From contig JBECKS010000085.1 of assembly GCA_040235395.1 (NCBI GenBank), forward strand, positions 1 to 40,040: 40,040 nt of DNA. Direction: 5' to 3'. Numbering within the stretch: position 1 is the stretch's first letter; every line of letters begins with the position of its first letter. This DNA is from JBECKS01 sp040235395. GTDB taxonomy: Bacteria; Pseudomonadota; Gammaproteobacteria; Pseudomonadales; JBECKS01. Made by a program: the position numbers and the translations under genes. This document shows positions 31,535 to 40,040 of this stretch, one piece after another. Under the pieces are notes generated by a model. It saw only the letters and a program-made list of their open reading frames with translations, was not told where the DNA came from and ran no database searches.

Positions 31535-34156
31535 CTATAAACTTCTTTTTGCATTGGATTTTTTCTTTGTCTTCTTTCGTGAAGGTTTTTTATCTGGAGT
31601 TGCTTTCTTTTCCTGATCTTTAGTCTTGCGACTTCTGGTCTTGTGTTTTTTATTCAACTTTCCTTTGCTTCTTTCATTGTTACTATCTAAATTTCTATTT
31701 CTGGTTTTTTCTTTTTTATCCGAGAACCTTTTTTCGTGTTCATGGCCATGCAGCACAAATTCAATCTTCTTCTCATCCAGATCAACCCTTGCAACCTGAA
31801 TACAGACCTCATCTGCCAGACGAAAAACCTCTGAACTATGCTCGGCTTTCAACTCATGTCGACGCTCATCAAAATGATAATAATCATTTTTCAGGTCACT
31901 GATATGAACTAGCCCCTCCACATAAATATCATCAAGCACAACAAATAAACCAAAACCGGTAATGGATGAAATCTTGCCATTAAAAATCTCACCCACTTTA
32001 TCCAGCATGAATTCGCATTTCAGCCAGTCTGTTGCATCCCTAACAGCAAGATCAGCACGTCGCTCTGTAAAAGAAAGGTGCTGACCCTTTTCTCGCAAAA
32101 CATCTTCATCACTCACAAGCCAGTCTTTTACATCAACTGCAGATACCTCTTTTACAGCCCTGACAAGAGAGCTTCCAGGATTATTGCGTATGAAATACTT
32201 CAGCGCACGATGCACAATCAAGTCAGGATAACGCCTGATTGGCGATGTGAAGTGCGTATACTCATCATAGGCTAAACCAAAATGCTGTGAACATTTTTCA
32301 CTATAAATAGCCTGTTGCATGGAGCGCAGCACAATCGTATTTATCAATTCCTGATCAGGTCTGCCTTCAGAAAAATGCAAAGCTTCCTGAAAATGCATAG
32401 GCAGGATATTTTCTGCAGCACTGAAAACAAAACCCAAGGGTTGTAAATAGTTTTTTAAATCAATGATTTTTTCCATGCTAGGTTCATCATGAACACGATA
32501 AAGCGCAGGAATTTTTTTGCCATTCAATAAACGCGCTGCACAAATATTCGCATGCAACATAGCTTCCTCAATCATTTGATGTGCAACATTCCTTATCACA
32601 GGAACCACAGATTCTATCTTCCTGTTTTCATCAAAGATAAATCGTGATTCCGTGGTTTCCACATTAATAGCACCCCGTTTGTGGCGGTGTTTTTTCAAAT
32701 GTAGATAAAGCTCATGGAATTCGACAATCTCTGAAGCCACTGGCAACAAATTTGGCGATGCTTCGCCTTCATTAAGAAATCTGGCTACCTGTGTATAAGT
32801 CAGCCTAGCCTTCGAATGAATGCAGGCTTCCATAAAACGGTAAGAAAGTAATTCACCCCCATGATCAAGTTGCATTTCACAAACAAGGGTTAGGCGATCC
32901 TCATGTGGATTCAGAGAGCAAAGACCATTGGAAAGTTTCTCCGGCAGCATAGGGATAACTCGTTGAGGAAAATACACAGAATTTCCACGCGCAAATGCTT
33001 CTTCATCCAGCTCACTGCCACTTTTTACATAATGTGAAACGTCAGCAATCGATACAAACAAGGTCCATCCTTTTGCATTTTTTTCACAAAGAACAGCATC
33101 ATCGAAATCCCTTGCATCTTCGCCATCAATTGTGACGAAATTCTTATCACGCAAATCAATTCGCTTACCAATATCCTTTGTGTTTATTTCAGATGGAATT
33201 GACTCAACCATCTTCAGGATATTATCTGTCCAGATGTGAGGTAGCTGATGAGCGCGAATAGCAACATCAATCTCCATGCCTGGCGCCATGTGCGCGCCTA
33301 GCACCTCTCTGATTTTTCCGAGCGCTGGACTGTGGTAATCCGGCTGCCTGACAATTTCAACAACAACGAACTCGCCTTCTCCAGCTGTCTTGATGTCGGA
33401 CTCAACCAAAACAATATCCCTGGTGATTTTCTTGCTATCGGGTCTTAAAAATAAAACGCCACTCTCACGATGACAGCGACCCACTACTTCATGGGTATTG
33501 CGTTCAAGAATTTCTTCAACCCTTCCCTCTTTTCTTCCTCGACGATCAATACCACTGATTTTTGCAAGAATCACATCACCATCAAACAAAGCCTGCATCT
33601 GGCCCGAACTCAGGAACAAATCATCACTACCATCTTCAGGGATTAGAAAACCAAAACCACTTGAAGTAGCACTAACTCTTCCTTTAATTAAATCCATTTT
33701 TTGTGGCAAGCCAAATGCGCCGCGACGATTCTCAACAATTTGCCCATCGCGCAACATCGCCTTAACTCTTCGCTTGATTGCAAGAAAGGCTTCTTCATCT
33801 TTCGATGTCAATGAAAGCAGATTTAGCAGTTCGGTAAAGCTAACGGGTTTCCCTTGTTGCTTAAGGGTTTCTAGAATGAATTCGCGACTTGCTATGGGGT
33901 TCTGGTATTTCTGTGCTTCGCGTAAGGCATAGGGATCTTTGTTTCGCTTGCGACCACCCCTGTTTCCTTCCTTGATTTCCTTATTTTCCTTATTCCTTTT
34001 TTCATCAGTCTGAAAAGCTGACTGTTTTTTCCCTGATGTGCTTTTCTCTACTTTCTTTTTTCCAGTTTTTTTTTTCGCAGATTTCCCATTCCCAGACCTT
34101 GTTGTCGAAGATTCCTGTTTCTGTTTTTTGTCAGCACGCTTTTTTATTTTAGCCAT
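31535..34156 (-). CDS. rnr: Ribonuclease R
   Basis: Processive 3'-5' exoribonuclease that degrades structured RNA and takes part in tmRNA and cold-shock functions. The 873-residue protein has a lysine-rich N-terminal tail (about 1-80), a winged-helix region, two cold-shock domains, the RNB domain with TIDGEDARDFDDAV (catalytic aspartates, about 343-356), an S1 domain (about 720-805, GKISSITGFGLFVVLDD) and a very lysine-rich C-terminal tail. It follows purA by 23 bases and overlaps the possible rlmB start. Both basic tails are typical of RNase R and bind RNA. Confidence 0.96.
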   Translation of the reverse strand: MAKIKKRADKKQKQESSTTRSGNGKSAKKKTGKKKVEKSTSGKKQSAFQTDEKRNKENKEIKEGNRGGRKRNKDPYALREAQKYQNPIASREFILETLKQQGKPVSFTELLNLLSLTSKDEEAFLAIKRRVKAMLRDGQIVENRRGAFGLPQKMDLIKGRVSATSSGFGFLIPEDGSDDLFLSSGQMQALFDGDVILAKISGIDRRGRKEGRVEEILERNTHEVVGRCHRESGVLFLRPDSKKITRDIVLVESDIKTAGEGEFVVVEIVRQPDYHSPALGKIREVLGAHMAPGMEIDVAIRAHQLPHIWTDNILKMVESIPSEINTKDIGKRIDLRDKNFVTIDGEDARDFDDAVLCEKNAKGWTLFVSIADVSHYVKSGSELDEEAFARGNSVYFPQRVIPMLPEKLSNGLCSLNPHEDRLTLVCEMQLDHGGELLSYRFMEACIHSKARLTYTQVARFLNEGEASPNLLPVASEIVEFHELYLHLKKHRHKRGAINVETTESRFIFDENRKIESVVPVIRNVAHQMIEEAMLHANICAARLLNGKKIPALYRVHDEPSMEKIIDLKNYLQPLGFVFSAAENILPMHFQEALHFSEGRPDQELINTIVLRSMQQAIYSEKCSQHFGLAYDEYTHFTSPIRRYPDLIVHRALKYFIRNNPGSSLVRAVKEVSAVDVKDWLVSDEDVLREKGQHLSFTERRADLAVRDATDWLKCEFMLDKVGEIFNGKISSITGFGLFVVLDDIYVEGLVHISDLKNDYYHFDERRHELKAEHSSEVFRLADEVCIQVARVDLDEKKIEFVLHGHEHEKRFSDKKEKTRNRNLDSNNERSKGKLNKKHKTRSRKTKDQEKKATPDKKPSRKKTKKKSNAKRSL

Positions 34157-34179
34157 ACTGCTGCTCGGAAAAATGAAAT

Positions 34180-35475
34180 CTATTCAAAGGCATGCCTCAA
34201 AACGATGGTTTCTTCACGATCAGGGCCTGTTGAAATAATATCAACACTCACCCCCACCAGTTCCTGTAAGCGCTGGATATATTTTTGTGCAGCATCGGGC
34301 AATTCCTCTAGAGAACGTGCACCCAAAGTCGATTCACTCCAACCTGGCATGATCTCGTATACAGGTTCAATTTCATCAAATACTTCGATTTCATCAGGCA
34401 ATGAATTAATCAGCTCGCCAGCCCTGTTTTTGTATGCCGTACAGATTTTTACCTCTTTTAATCCATCAAGCACATCAAGTTTAGTGAGACACAAACCTGA
34501 GAGTGAATTGATGTAACTTGCTCTGCGAAGTGCTACAGCATCAAACCACCCACAACGTCGTGGACGACCCGTTGTTGAACCAAACTCATGGCCTTTCTCG
34601 GCAAGATGTTTTCCTACATCACAATCCAATTCCGTTGGAAAAGGACCAGAACCCACTCTCGTGGTATAGGCTTTGGTAATACCTAATACATAATCAAGAT
34701 ATAGCGGACCAAAACCACTACCTGTTGCAGTTCCACCCGCCGTTGTGTTGGATGAAGTTACATAAGGATAAGTACCATGATCAATGTCTAGCAAGGTTCC
34801 CTGCGCACCCTCAAAAAGAATATTATCGCCATTCTCACGATAACTTTGTAAAACACTGGGAACATCGCATAACAAATCCTTCAATTGCTCACCATGCTCA
34901 AGGGTTTCATCGTAAACTTTCTGGAATTCGACCTCTTCAACCTTGAAATAATTTTTCAAAACAAAGTTATGGTATTCAAGAATACTTTTCAGTTTTTCTG
35001 CAAACGCTTTTTCATTAAACATTTCACCCAGTCGTAAACCTCGACGGGCAATCTTGTCTTCGTATGCAGGACCAATTCCTCGACCGGTGGTGCCAATCGC
35101 AGTTTTACCACGCGCATGTTCACGTGCCTGGTCAAGACTCACGTGATAAGGAAGCAACAAAGGGCTGGCAGGGCTTAAACGCAAACGCTCTCGCACGGGC
35201 ACACCTTCTGCTTCCAGCCCTGACATTTCCTTCAACAGAGCCTCAGGCGAAATCACAACACCATTACCAATCAAACACATCACATTCTCACGAAGAATGC
35301 CTGAAGGAATAAGATGCAGAACGGTTTTCTTGCCGTTAATCACCAAGGTATGACCAGCATTATGACCACCCTGGAATCTCGCAACGCAGGCGGCCTTGTC
35401 TGTCAGAAGATCAACGATTTTTCCTTTGCCTTCATCGCCCCACTGCGTGCCTAAAATGACAACATTCTTGCCCAT
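34180..35475 (-). CDS. purA: Adenylosuccinate synthetase
   Basis: Joins IMP and aspartate with GTP in the first step to AMP. The 431-residue protein has the P-loop GTQWGDEGKGKIVDLL (about 9-24), QGGHNAGHTLV, GTTGRGIGPAYEDK, GTYPYVTSSNTTAGG and GRPRRCGWFDAVALRR. Length is the same as E. coli PurA within one residue. It lies between hisZ and rnr, the common hisZ-purA-rnr-rlmB order in non-enteric gammaproteobacteria. Confidence 0.97.
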   Translation of the reverse strand: MGKNVVILGTQWGDEGKGKIVDLLTDKAACVARFQGGHNAGHTLVINGKKTVLHLIPSGILRENVMCLIGNGVVISPEALLKEMSGLEAEGVPVRERLRLSPASPLLLPYHVSLDQAREHARGKTAIGTTGRGIGPAYEDKIARRGLRLGEMFNEKAFAEKLKSILEYHNFVLKNYFKVEEVEFQKVYDETLEHGEQLKDLLCDVPSVLQSYRENGDNILFEGAQGTLLDIDHGTYPYVTSSNTTAGGTATGSGFGPLYLDYVLGITKAYTTRVGSGPFPTELDCDVGKHLAEKGHEFGSTTGRPRRCGWFDAVALRRASYINSLSGLCLTKLDVLDGLKEVKICTAYKNRAGELINSLPDEIEVFDEIEPVYEIMPGWSESTLGARSLEELPDAAQKYIQRLQELVGVSVDIISTGPDREETIVLRHAFE

Positions 35476-35508
35476 GATTATTTTTACCTTGAATAAGATG
35501 ATTAACGA

Positions 35509-36729
35509 TTATTTCTTGATCACTTTTACTTGCCAGTTCTGCGATTCAAAAACGAGCTCTCTATCACAACATTCTTTCTTCAACGATTTTTCATTTTTTG
35601 AAAATGCCTGAACAACCACTTCACCCTGCTTTCTCAAGGTTTCAATCGCCCTAGCAAGGCTCTCGCGCTTTTCACCTTCAACAGCCGGCGCAAAAATAGC
35701 ACGACTTATCTCTGACAAAGCACGTAAGCTCAACAACTGTCTTAAGTCACTTGAAAAACCTGTGGCAGGTCTGGAGCGCCCAAAACTTTCCCCAATAGAA
35801 TCATAACGACCACCTTTAGCTAGCGCTTGAGAGAAGCCCTGTTTGTAGACAGCAAACACCAGACCGGTGTGATAGTCATAACCACGTAACTCACTTAAAT
35901 CAAAATAACATTCCAGATCAGGGTATTTCTGCTGCAGAAAAGAATGAACTGAACTTAATTCTTCCAATGCACTTTCTAATTCTTCAGCAACGGAAGCATC
36001 CTTAACTTTGGCAAACAGTTTGCTTGCCTGACGAAGCACACTCACTTCACCACAAAGTTTAGGAAGTTCTAGGATAAGTTTGGCGGCCTGTTTGTTTGAA
36101 ATGAATGCTTTAACAAAATCTTTTAATTCGGGCATCGCCTTGCGCTGAAGAATATCGCAAAGCTGGTTTTCCTTTTCCTTATCAAGCTCCGCATATTTAG
36201 CTGCTGCGCGGTAAATCCTGACGTTACCTAAATCAAGTTTGATCACACCCTCTTTTTCAAAAGCACCAGCAAGTTTCACGCTTATCAGCATCAGTTCAAT
36301 TACTTCGATATCTGCCTGCACGCTATCGGAACCAAACAACTCAATACCAATCTGGTCCAGCTCTCGAGCAGCGCCTAAATAGGTAGCTGTGCTGTGCAAG
36401 ACAGGTGCGCAGTAACAAAGACGCGTAGCTGCATTTTTCTTAAGGCTATGCGCATCCATGCGCGCAACCTGAGGTGTCAGGTCTGCACGCAATCCAAGAA
36501 GACGGCCGGAAACCTGGTCGGTTAAAGTGAAAGTTTGCAAAGCGAGGTCTGTCCCTGTGCCTACTTTCAGCGCTTCGACAAATTCAAGTAAGGGTGGTCG
36601 AATCAGGCTGTAACCCCAAAGTTTATACTGGTCTAGCAGCGCTCGACGCAAGGACTCAATAGCTGCCGCCTGCTGAGGCAGCAACTCTTCGATTCCTTCC
36701 GGAAGTAACCATTTGTCGACACTACTCAT
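35509..36729 (-). CDS. hisZ: ATP phosphoribosyltransferase regulatory subunit HisZ
   Basis: Class II tRNA-synthetase-like paralogue of HisRS that allosterically activates short-form HisG in the first step of histidine synthesis. The 406-residue protein has motif 2-like RADLTPQVARMDA (about 79-91) and motif 3-like GGRYDSIGESFG and ATGFSSDLRQLL near the end, with no full anticodon-binding domain. This length and arrangement match HisZ rather than HisRS. hisG is not in the window, but a short-form HisG is expected in the genome. Confidence 0.92.
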   Translation of the reverse strand: MSSVDKWLLPEGIEELLPQQAAAIESLRRALLDQYKLWGYSLIRPPLLEFVEALKVGTGTDLALQTFTLTDQVSGRLLGLRADLTPQVARMDAHSLKKNAATRLCYCAPVLHSTATYLGAARELDQIGIELFGSDSVQADIEVIELMLISVKLAGAFEKEGVIKLDLGNVRIYRAAAKYAELDKEKENQLCDILQRKAMPELKDFVKAFISNKQAAKLILELPKLCGEVSVLRQASKLFAKVKDASVAEELESALEELSSVHSFLQQKYPDLECYFDLSELRGYDYHTGLVFAVYKQGFSQALAKGGRYDSIGESFGRSRPATGFSSDLRQLLSLRALSEISRAIFAPAVEGEKRESLARAIETLRKQGEVVVQAFSKNEKSLKKECCDRELVFESQNWQVKVIKK

Positions 36730-36742
36730 CGCTATACCCTTA

Positions 36743-36934
36743 CTAGCTTCTGAACCAGAACAACAAACCCAGACCAGAAAGCATGCTTAACATCGCGATC
36801 ACGCGTATTGTCTGATCATCAGTTTGCTGAATGTACATTGCCAATCTTCGAAATCTGTCTGGCATGATAAAAGGGCTGATACCTTCAAATATGAGCATGA
36901 GTGCGAAAGCCGTACCAAAATCCTGCCAGTCCAC
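36743..36934 (-). CDS. DUF2065 (YjeT-like) small membrane protein
   Basis: A 63-residue protein with two membrane segments (about 5-25 and 40-60) joined by a short basic loop MPDRFRRLAMYIQQ. This is the YjeT/DUF2065 pattern, whose function is unknown. Start is GTG: an in-frame TAG lies two codons upstream and no ATG fits. The ribosome binding site is weak. The hflC-DUF2065-hisZ-purA context is widely conserved in gammaproteobacteria, where it is often annotated as part of the hfl-purA region. Confidence 0.85.
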   Translation of the reverse strand: MDWQDFGTAFALMLIFEGISPFIMPDRFRRLAMYIQQTDDQTIRVIAMLSMLSGLGLLFWFRS

Positions 36935-36963
36935 TAACTAACCATATCCAATAACAGAAAATG

Positions 36964-37005
36964 AATTGCCACGAGACCATTGCCGCGAAACCATCGCCTC
37001 GTTTC
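36964..37005. repeat. Three imperfect 14-base tandem repeats upstream of the DUF2065 gene
   Basis: Plus-strand units AATTGCCACGAGAC (36964-36977), CATTGCCGCGAAAC (36978-36991) and CATCGCCTCGTTTC (36992-37005). Units one and two differ at 3 positions, units two and three at 5. They lie in the gap between the hfl terminator and the small membrane protein gene. Possible repeated protein-binding sites, or slippage products. Confidence 0.5.
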
Positions 37006-37069
37006 CAGTGCCCTGATTTTCATCATGCTTGCCCAAACCATGGAACACATTTCTACACAGAAATGACAC

Positions 37070-37093
37070 AAAAAAGCCGAGCGAGCGCTCGGC
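37070..37093 (-). terminator. Terminator after hflC
   Basis: On the minus strand a perfect 7-pair GC-rich stem, GCCGAGC and GCTCGGC with a 4-base loop, is followed by six T. It lies about 70 bases after the hflC stop and ends the hfl operon, so the DUF2065-hisZ-purA genes should have their own promoter in the following 135 bases. I could not identify it. Confidence 0.92.
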
Positions 37094-37161
37094 CATTTAA
37101 GAAGGAATCATGATAACAAAGCTTACTGCTTTGCTCCACGACTTAAAGCAGTTTTCGCCAA

Positions 37162-38028
37162 TTAACGAGCCTTATTCATGTATTTGAAAAACTCTGAATC
37201 AGGCTCAATCACAAGAATATCTGACTTTTTGGCAAAGCTGGCTCGGTAAGCATTAAGGCTTCGATAAAAAGCATAGAAGGCAGGATCTTTGCCATAAGCC
37301 TTGGCATAGATATTGGCTGCCTTGGCATCACCTTCACCACGAATTTTTTCAGCATCTCGATAAGCTTCGGCAAGGATAATGCTCTCCTGCTTATCAGCAT
37401 CCGCCCTGATGACTTCTGCCCTTTCCCTACCTTGAGAACGATGCTCAGCAGCATCACGATTTCGCTCAGTACGCATCTGGTCATAAACCGTTTCACTCAC
37501 TTCCTGGGAAAACTCAACACTCTTGATCCTGATATCAACAATCTGAATGCCAAGCTCATCCAGCAAGATCGTATTCAAATCTTTCTGAAGGTCTTCCATG
37601 ATTTGTTCACGCTGGTCAGTCACCACTTCTGAAAGTGTTCTTGCAGCAATCTTATCTTTCAAACCACCATTGACACGTGGTGACATAAGATCTTCCGCTC
37701 GCTGAACCTGTCCCAAGGTACGTGTATAGAAACGCTCAACATCATCTATCTTCCACATCACGAAAGAGTCGACAATCATGCGTTTTTTCTCGGATGTCAG
37801 GAATTCCCCAGGTCTGGCATCCAGCACCTGAACACGGGCCTCAAACTTCTTCACCACCTCAATCATTGGGATTTTCCAGTGAATGCCAGGCTGGATGTCT
37901 GCATCCACAACCTTACCAAACTGAAGTTTCACACCTCGTTCGGTTTCATTAATGATGAAGAAGGAACTGGAAATAATCATCAAAGCCAGAGCAGCTAAGA
38001 CAAACAGGATATTCATTCTCATACTCAT
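37162..38028 (-). CDS. hflC: HflC, FtsH modulator
   Basis: SPFH-family inner-membrane protein that forms a cage with HflK around the FtsH protease. The 288-residue protein has an N-terminal membrane anchor (about 6-26), the start NETERGVKLQFGKVVD, and the SPFH/band-7 domain with LDARPGEFLTSEKKRMIVDSFVMWKI. A long charged coiled coil follows (about 180-250). The C-terminal region DPAFYAFYRSLNAYRASF is typical of HflC. It overlaps hflK by 4 bases. Confidence 0.95.
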   Translation of the reverse strand: MSMRMNILFVLAALALMIISSSFFIINETERGVKLQFGKVVDADIQPGIHWKIPMIEVVKKFEARVQVLDARPGEFLTSEKKRMIVDSFVMWKIDDVERFYTRTLGQVQRAEDLMSPRVNGGLKDKIAARTLSEVVTDQREQIMEDLQKDLNTILLDELGIQIVDIRIKSVEFSQEVSETVYDQMRTERNRDAAEHRSQGRERAEVIRADADKQESIILAEAYRDAEKIRGEGDAKAANIYAKAYGKDPAFYAFYRSLNAYRASFAKKSDILVIEPDSEFFKYMNKAR

Positions 38029-39248
38029 CGCTGCTCCTCCCTTCTCTGGTCTCTTAACTGTCTAAGATAGTCCGACCCCTTGGATGACGAACCGGTTGAA
38101 GTAGTTTGCGCTTCCTTCAGGACTTCGTTGGTTGTTTTCTTGGCTTCGCTATCCTTGGAAATAATATCCTGTTGATTCATCAGCTTATCCAAAGGCAAAT
38201 ATAAAAGATTGTTACCGCCCTCTACATCCACGAGCACTTTTGAAGAATTGGTCATCACTTCTTCCATCACGTCCAGATACATACGCTTACGGGTAACTTC
38301 CGGTGCGCGTTGATACTCCCTCAGCAACTGCTCAAAACGGCTGGCTTCACCTTCAGCGCGCGCAATCACAGATTGTTTGTAAGCTTCTGCTTCTTCAAGC
38401 TGACGTCTTGCCAAACCACGAGCCACAGGAATGATGCCGTTGGAATAGGCTTCCGCTTCATTTTTCAAACGCTTTTCTTCTTCCTTCGCTTTGTTCACGT
38501 CATCAAATGCAGCTTTTACCTGCTGTGGCGCCACCGCTTCTTCAATAGCAATCTGGTTAATCACGATACCCGTCTTGAATCGGGTCAGGGAATCCTGAAG
38601 CAGGGTCTTAACATCACTTGCCACCAACTCACGTTGCTCGGTGATAACAGAATCCAGTTTCATACCACCAACCACATGCCGCATGGCACTTTCCGTTGCA
38701 TGCTTTAAGGCTTCTTCTGCGCCTGCTACCTCAAGCAAATAGGATTTCGGATCAGAGACCTGATACTGAACAACCAAGGTAACGTCCACGATATTGATAT
38801 CCGATGTAAGCATTTCAGCACTGATTTTGGCAGAACGAACCGCCTGTACATTTACCTTGGAAACATCATCAATCACGGGAATTCGAAAACGCAAACCCGG
38901 GCCTTCCAGCTTCAGAAACTTACCGGTTCTGAGTACAACAGCTGTTTCTGCCTGCTGAACCTGATAAGCAGATGACCACACCAGAACTGCAGCCAGAACC
39001 ACAGCACCAATGCCTACAAACATACTTGGATTAAAATCGCTATCACCATTACGACCATTGTTGCCGCCGCCATTACCCCCAAACATTTTCTTCAGGTTAT
39101 CCTGAAGCTTCTTGAATGCTTCATCCAGATCAGGAGGACCTTGGTCGTTTCTTCCACCCCATGGATCCTTATCCTTACCGCCGCCCGGCTCATTCCAGGA
39201 CATTTCACTCCCGGAAGCCTTCGATCTAAACCAGTTTTTCCAACTCAT
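38025..39248 (-). CDS. hflK: HflK, FtsH modulator
   Basis: Partner of HflC in the HflKC cage. In 407 residues it has the HflK-specific glycine/asparagine-rich N-terminal cytoplasmic stretch (about 20-70, with GGNGGGNNGRNG), a membrane segment (about 73-95), and the SPFH domain starting QQAETAVVLRTGKFL. A coiled coil with EAVAPQQVKAAFDDV and EEEKRLKNEAEAY follows, then a tail ending in charged residues. It lies 125 bases after hflX. No clear promoter in that gap, so the genes may be one operon. Confidence 0.95.
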   Translation of the reverse strand: MSWKNWFRSKASGSEMSWNEPGGGKDKDPWGGRNDQGPPDLDEAFKKLQDNLKKMFGGNGGGNNGRNGDSDFNPSMFVGIGAVVLAAVLVWSSAYQVQQAETAVVLRTGKFLKLEGPGLRFRIPVIDDVSKVNVQAVRSAKISAEMLTSDINIVDVTLVVQYQVSDPKSYLLEVAGAEEALKHATESAMRHVVGGMKLDSVITEQRELVASDVKTLLQDSLTRFKTGIVINQIAIEEAVAPQQVKAAFDDVNKAKEEEKRLKNEAEAYSNGIIPVARGLARRQLEEAEAYKQSVIARAEGEASRFEQLLREYQRAPEVTRKRMYLDVMEEVMTNSSKVLVDVEGGNNLLYLPLDKLMNQQDIISKDSEAKKTTNEVLKEAQTTSTGSSSKGSDYLRQLRDQRREEQR

Positions 39249-39373
39249 GTTTTACCTTTTGGGTTACGTTTTACTTTTAACTTTGTATACACTTTCAATT
39301 ATCAGGCAGCCATCTTAGACAGTTTTATACGAAGAATAAACCAATACAGATTCAATGTACGGCAACTTCTGTA

Positions 39374-40040
39374 CTATTCAGCTAACACTTCCTGCAAACT
39401 AAGATTATTACTTTTAAGCGCCTGATTAAAATCGCTCAGCGGTAAACTCACCTTCAGCAAACTATCGCCTGTATCCTCAATTTCTTCGCTTAAGACAGCA
39501 TGTTGACCAAAACACCAGGAACGCAGTTTTCCCCATGAAGGCTTTAACCTGATCATGGCATTTAGCATATCGTTTTCAAGAAACTCACTTAGCAAATCTG
39601 CTAATTCATTAAGTCCTATTTCTTTTTGCGCTGATAACCAGATGCGAACAGGTTTATCATTTTCATTCCTGTCGACACGCACCTTGCCATCTTCGCCAAC
39701 AAAATTATCTGCCAGTCGATCTATTTTGTTATAAACCAGCAAGGTTGGAATTTCGTCGGCACCAATCTGTTTCAATACTTTCTCAACATCCTTAATCTGC
39801 TGAAAACTTTCTGGTGATGAAGCATCTACCACATGCAACAGCAAATCTGCTTCACGCGTTTCTTCAAGCGTCGCGCTAAAGGCTTCAACAAGATCATGAG
39901 GAAGGTTACGAATAAAACCTACGGTATCCGCAAGAATCACATCGCCAATTTTAGGAATCTCAACCTTTCTAAAAGTCGGATCAAGCGTTGCAAATAATAA
40001 ATCCTGCGCAACCACATTCGATTCTGTCAAAGCATTAAAC
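39374..40040 (-). CDS. hflX: GTPase HflX, C-terminal part (cut by window edge)
   Basis: Ribosome-associated GTPase that splits stalled or heat-damaged ribosomes. The 222 visible residues begin at FNALTESNVVAQD just after the P-loop (outside the window). They include LFATLDPT, the G3 motif DTVGFIRNLPHDL, and the G4 NKID. The hflX-hflK-hflC order is typical; hfq is usually the next gene upstream and would be beyond the edge. Confidence 0.95.
   Translation of the reverse strand, partial: FNALTESNVVAQDLLFATLDPTFRKVEIPKIGDVILADTVGFIRNLPHDLVEAFSATLEETREADLLLHVVDASSPESFQQIKDVEKVLKQIGADEIPTLLVYNKIDRLADNFVGEDGKVRVDRNENDKPVRIWLSAQKEIGLNELADLLSEFLENDMLNAMIRLKPSWGKLRSWCFGQHAVLSEEIEDTGDSLLKVSLPLSDFNQALKSNNLSLQEVLAE

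Noticed and set aside
33498..33932. 144-codon open frame on the plus strand
   Set aside because: Antisense to the N-terminal part of rnr; serine/arginine-rich translation typical of a shadow frame.
38310..38708. 132-codon open frame on the plus strand
   Set aside because: Antisense to hflK; composition rich in Phe, Cys and His, with no site for translation start.

Overview
The window looks like core chromosome of a gammaproteobacterium of moderate GC (about 40-45 % by eye). The evidence is gene order: a tRNA-Thr/Tyr/Gly/Thr-tuf operon preceded by birA-coaX-SPOR gene, a glyA-nrdR-ribD-ribE-ribBA-ribH-nusB-thiL-pgpA string, an rpsF-rpsR-membrane protein-rplI-dnaB-alr-radA string, and hflX-hflK-hflC followed by DUF2065-hisZ-purA-rnr-rlmB. 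The first two and the third resemble the Pseudomonas-like arrangement; I cannot name a genus. Almost everything is on the minus strand. Only a CBS-domain gene, ettA and a PilZ gene read on the plus strand. I see no insertion sequence, prophage, CRISPR array or integrase.

Layout by position. 1-1044: 5' end of tuf and its upstream four-tRNA operon, with a strong promoter carrying a GC-rich discriminator. 1028-3544: SPOR protein, type III pantothenate kinase and biotin ligase/repressor. 3641-6796: an acyltransferase and a UbiB/ABC1-type kinase-like protein with an unusually long N-terminal extension. 7048-7890: a histone-H1/AlgP-like basic coiled-coil protein whose leader holds a possible 30-residue small ORF. 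8121-9251: CBS protein and a queuosine-precursor transporter. 9280-11592: serA and a non-E. coli-type serC. 11643-19412: riboflavin synthesis, NusB, ThiL, PgpA, NrdR and GlyA. 19472-21626: EttA and a PilZ protein. 21639-24147: two proteins I do not recognise, a nitroreductase and HtpX. 24355-28260: radA, alr and dnaB. 28407-30755: the S6/S18/L9 operon with its own promoter and terminator. 30786-36934: rlmB, rnr, purA, hisZ and a DUF2065 protein. 37070-40040: hfl operon with terminator, hflC, hflK and partial hflX.

How the genes work together. The region is growth-linked housekeeping: translation (tuf, tRNAs, S6, S18, L9, RlmB, EttA), replication and repair (DnaB, RadA), cofactors (riboflavin, thiamine pyrophosphate, CoA, biotin), serine/glycine and one-carbon flow (SerA, SerC, GlyA), purine and histidine control (PurA, HisZ), and membrane protein quality control (HtpX, HflK/C). 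Riboflavin synthesis uses a RibBA whose GTP cyclohydrolase half has lost its zinc cysteines, backed by a separate intact RibA.

I did not find a clearly new multi-gene system. The observations most worth following are the leader small ORF, the extended ABC1 kinase paired with an acyltransferase, the two unrecognised proteins near htpX, the short tandem repeats at the dnaB 3' end and upstream of the DUF2065 gene, and perfect inverted repeats in two upstream regions.
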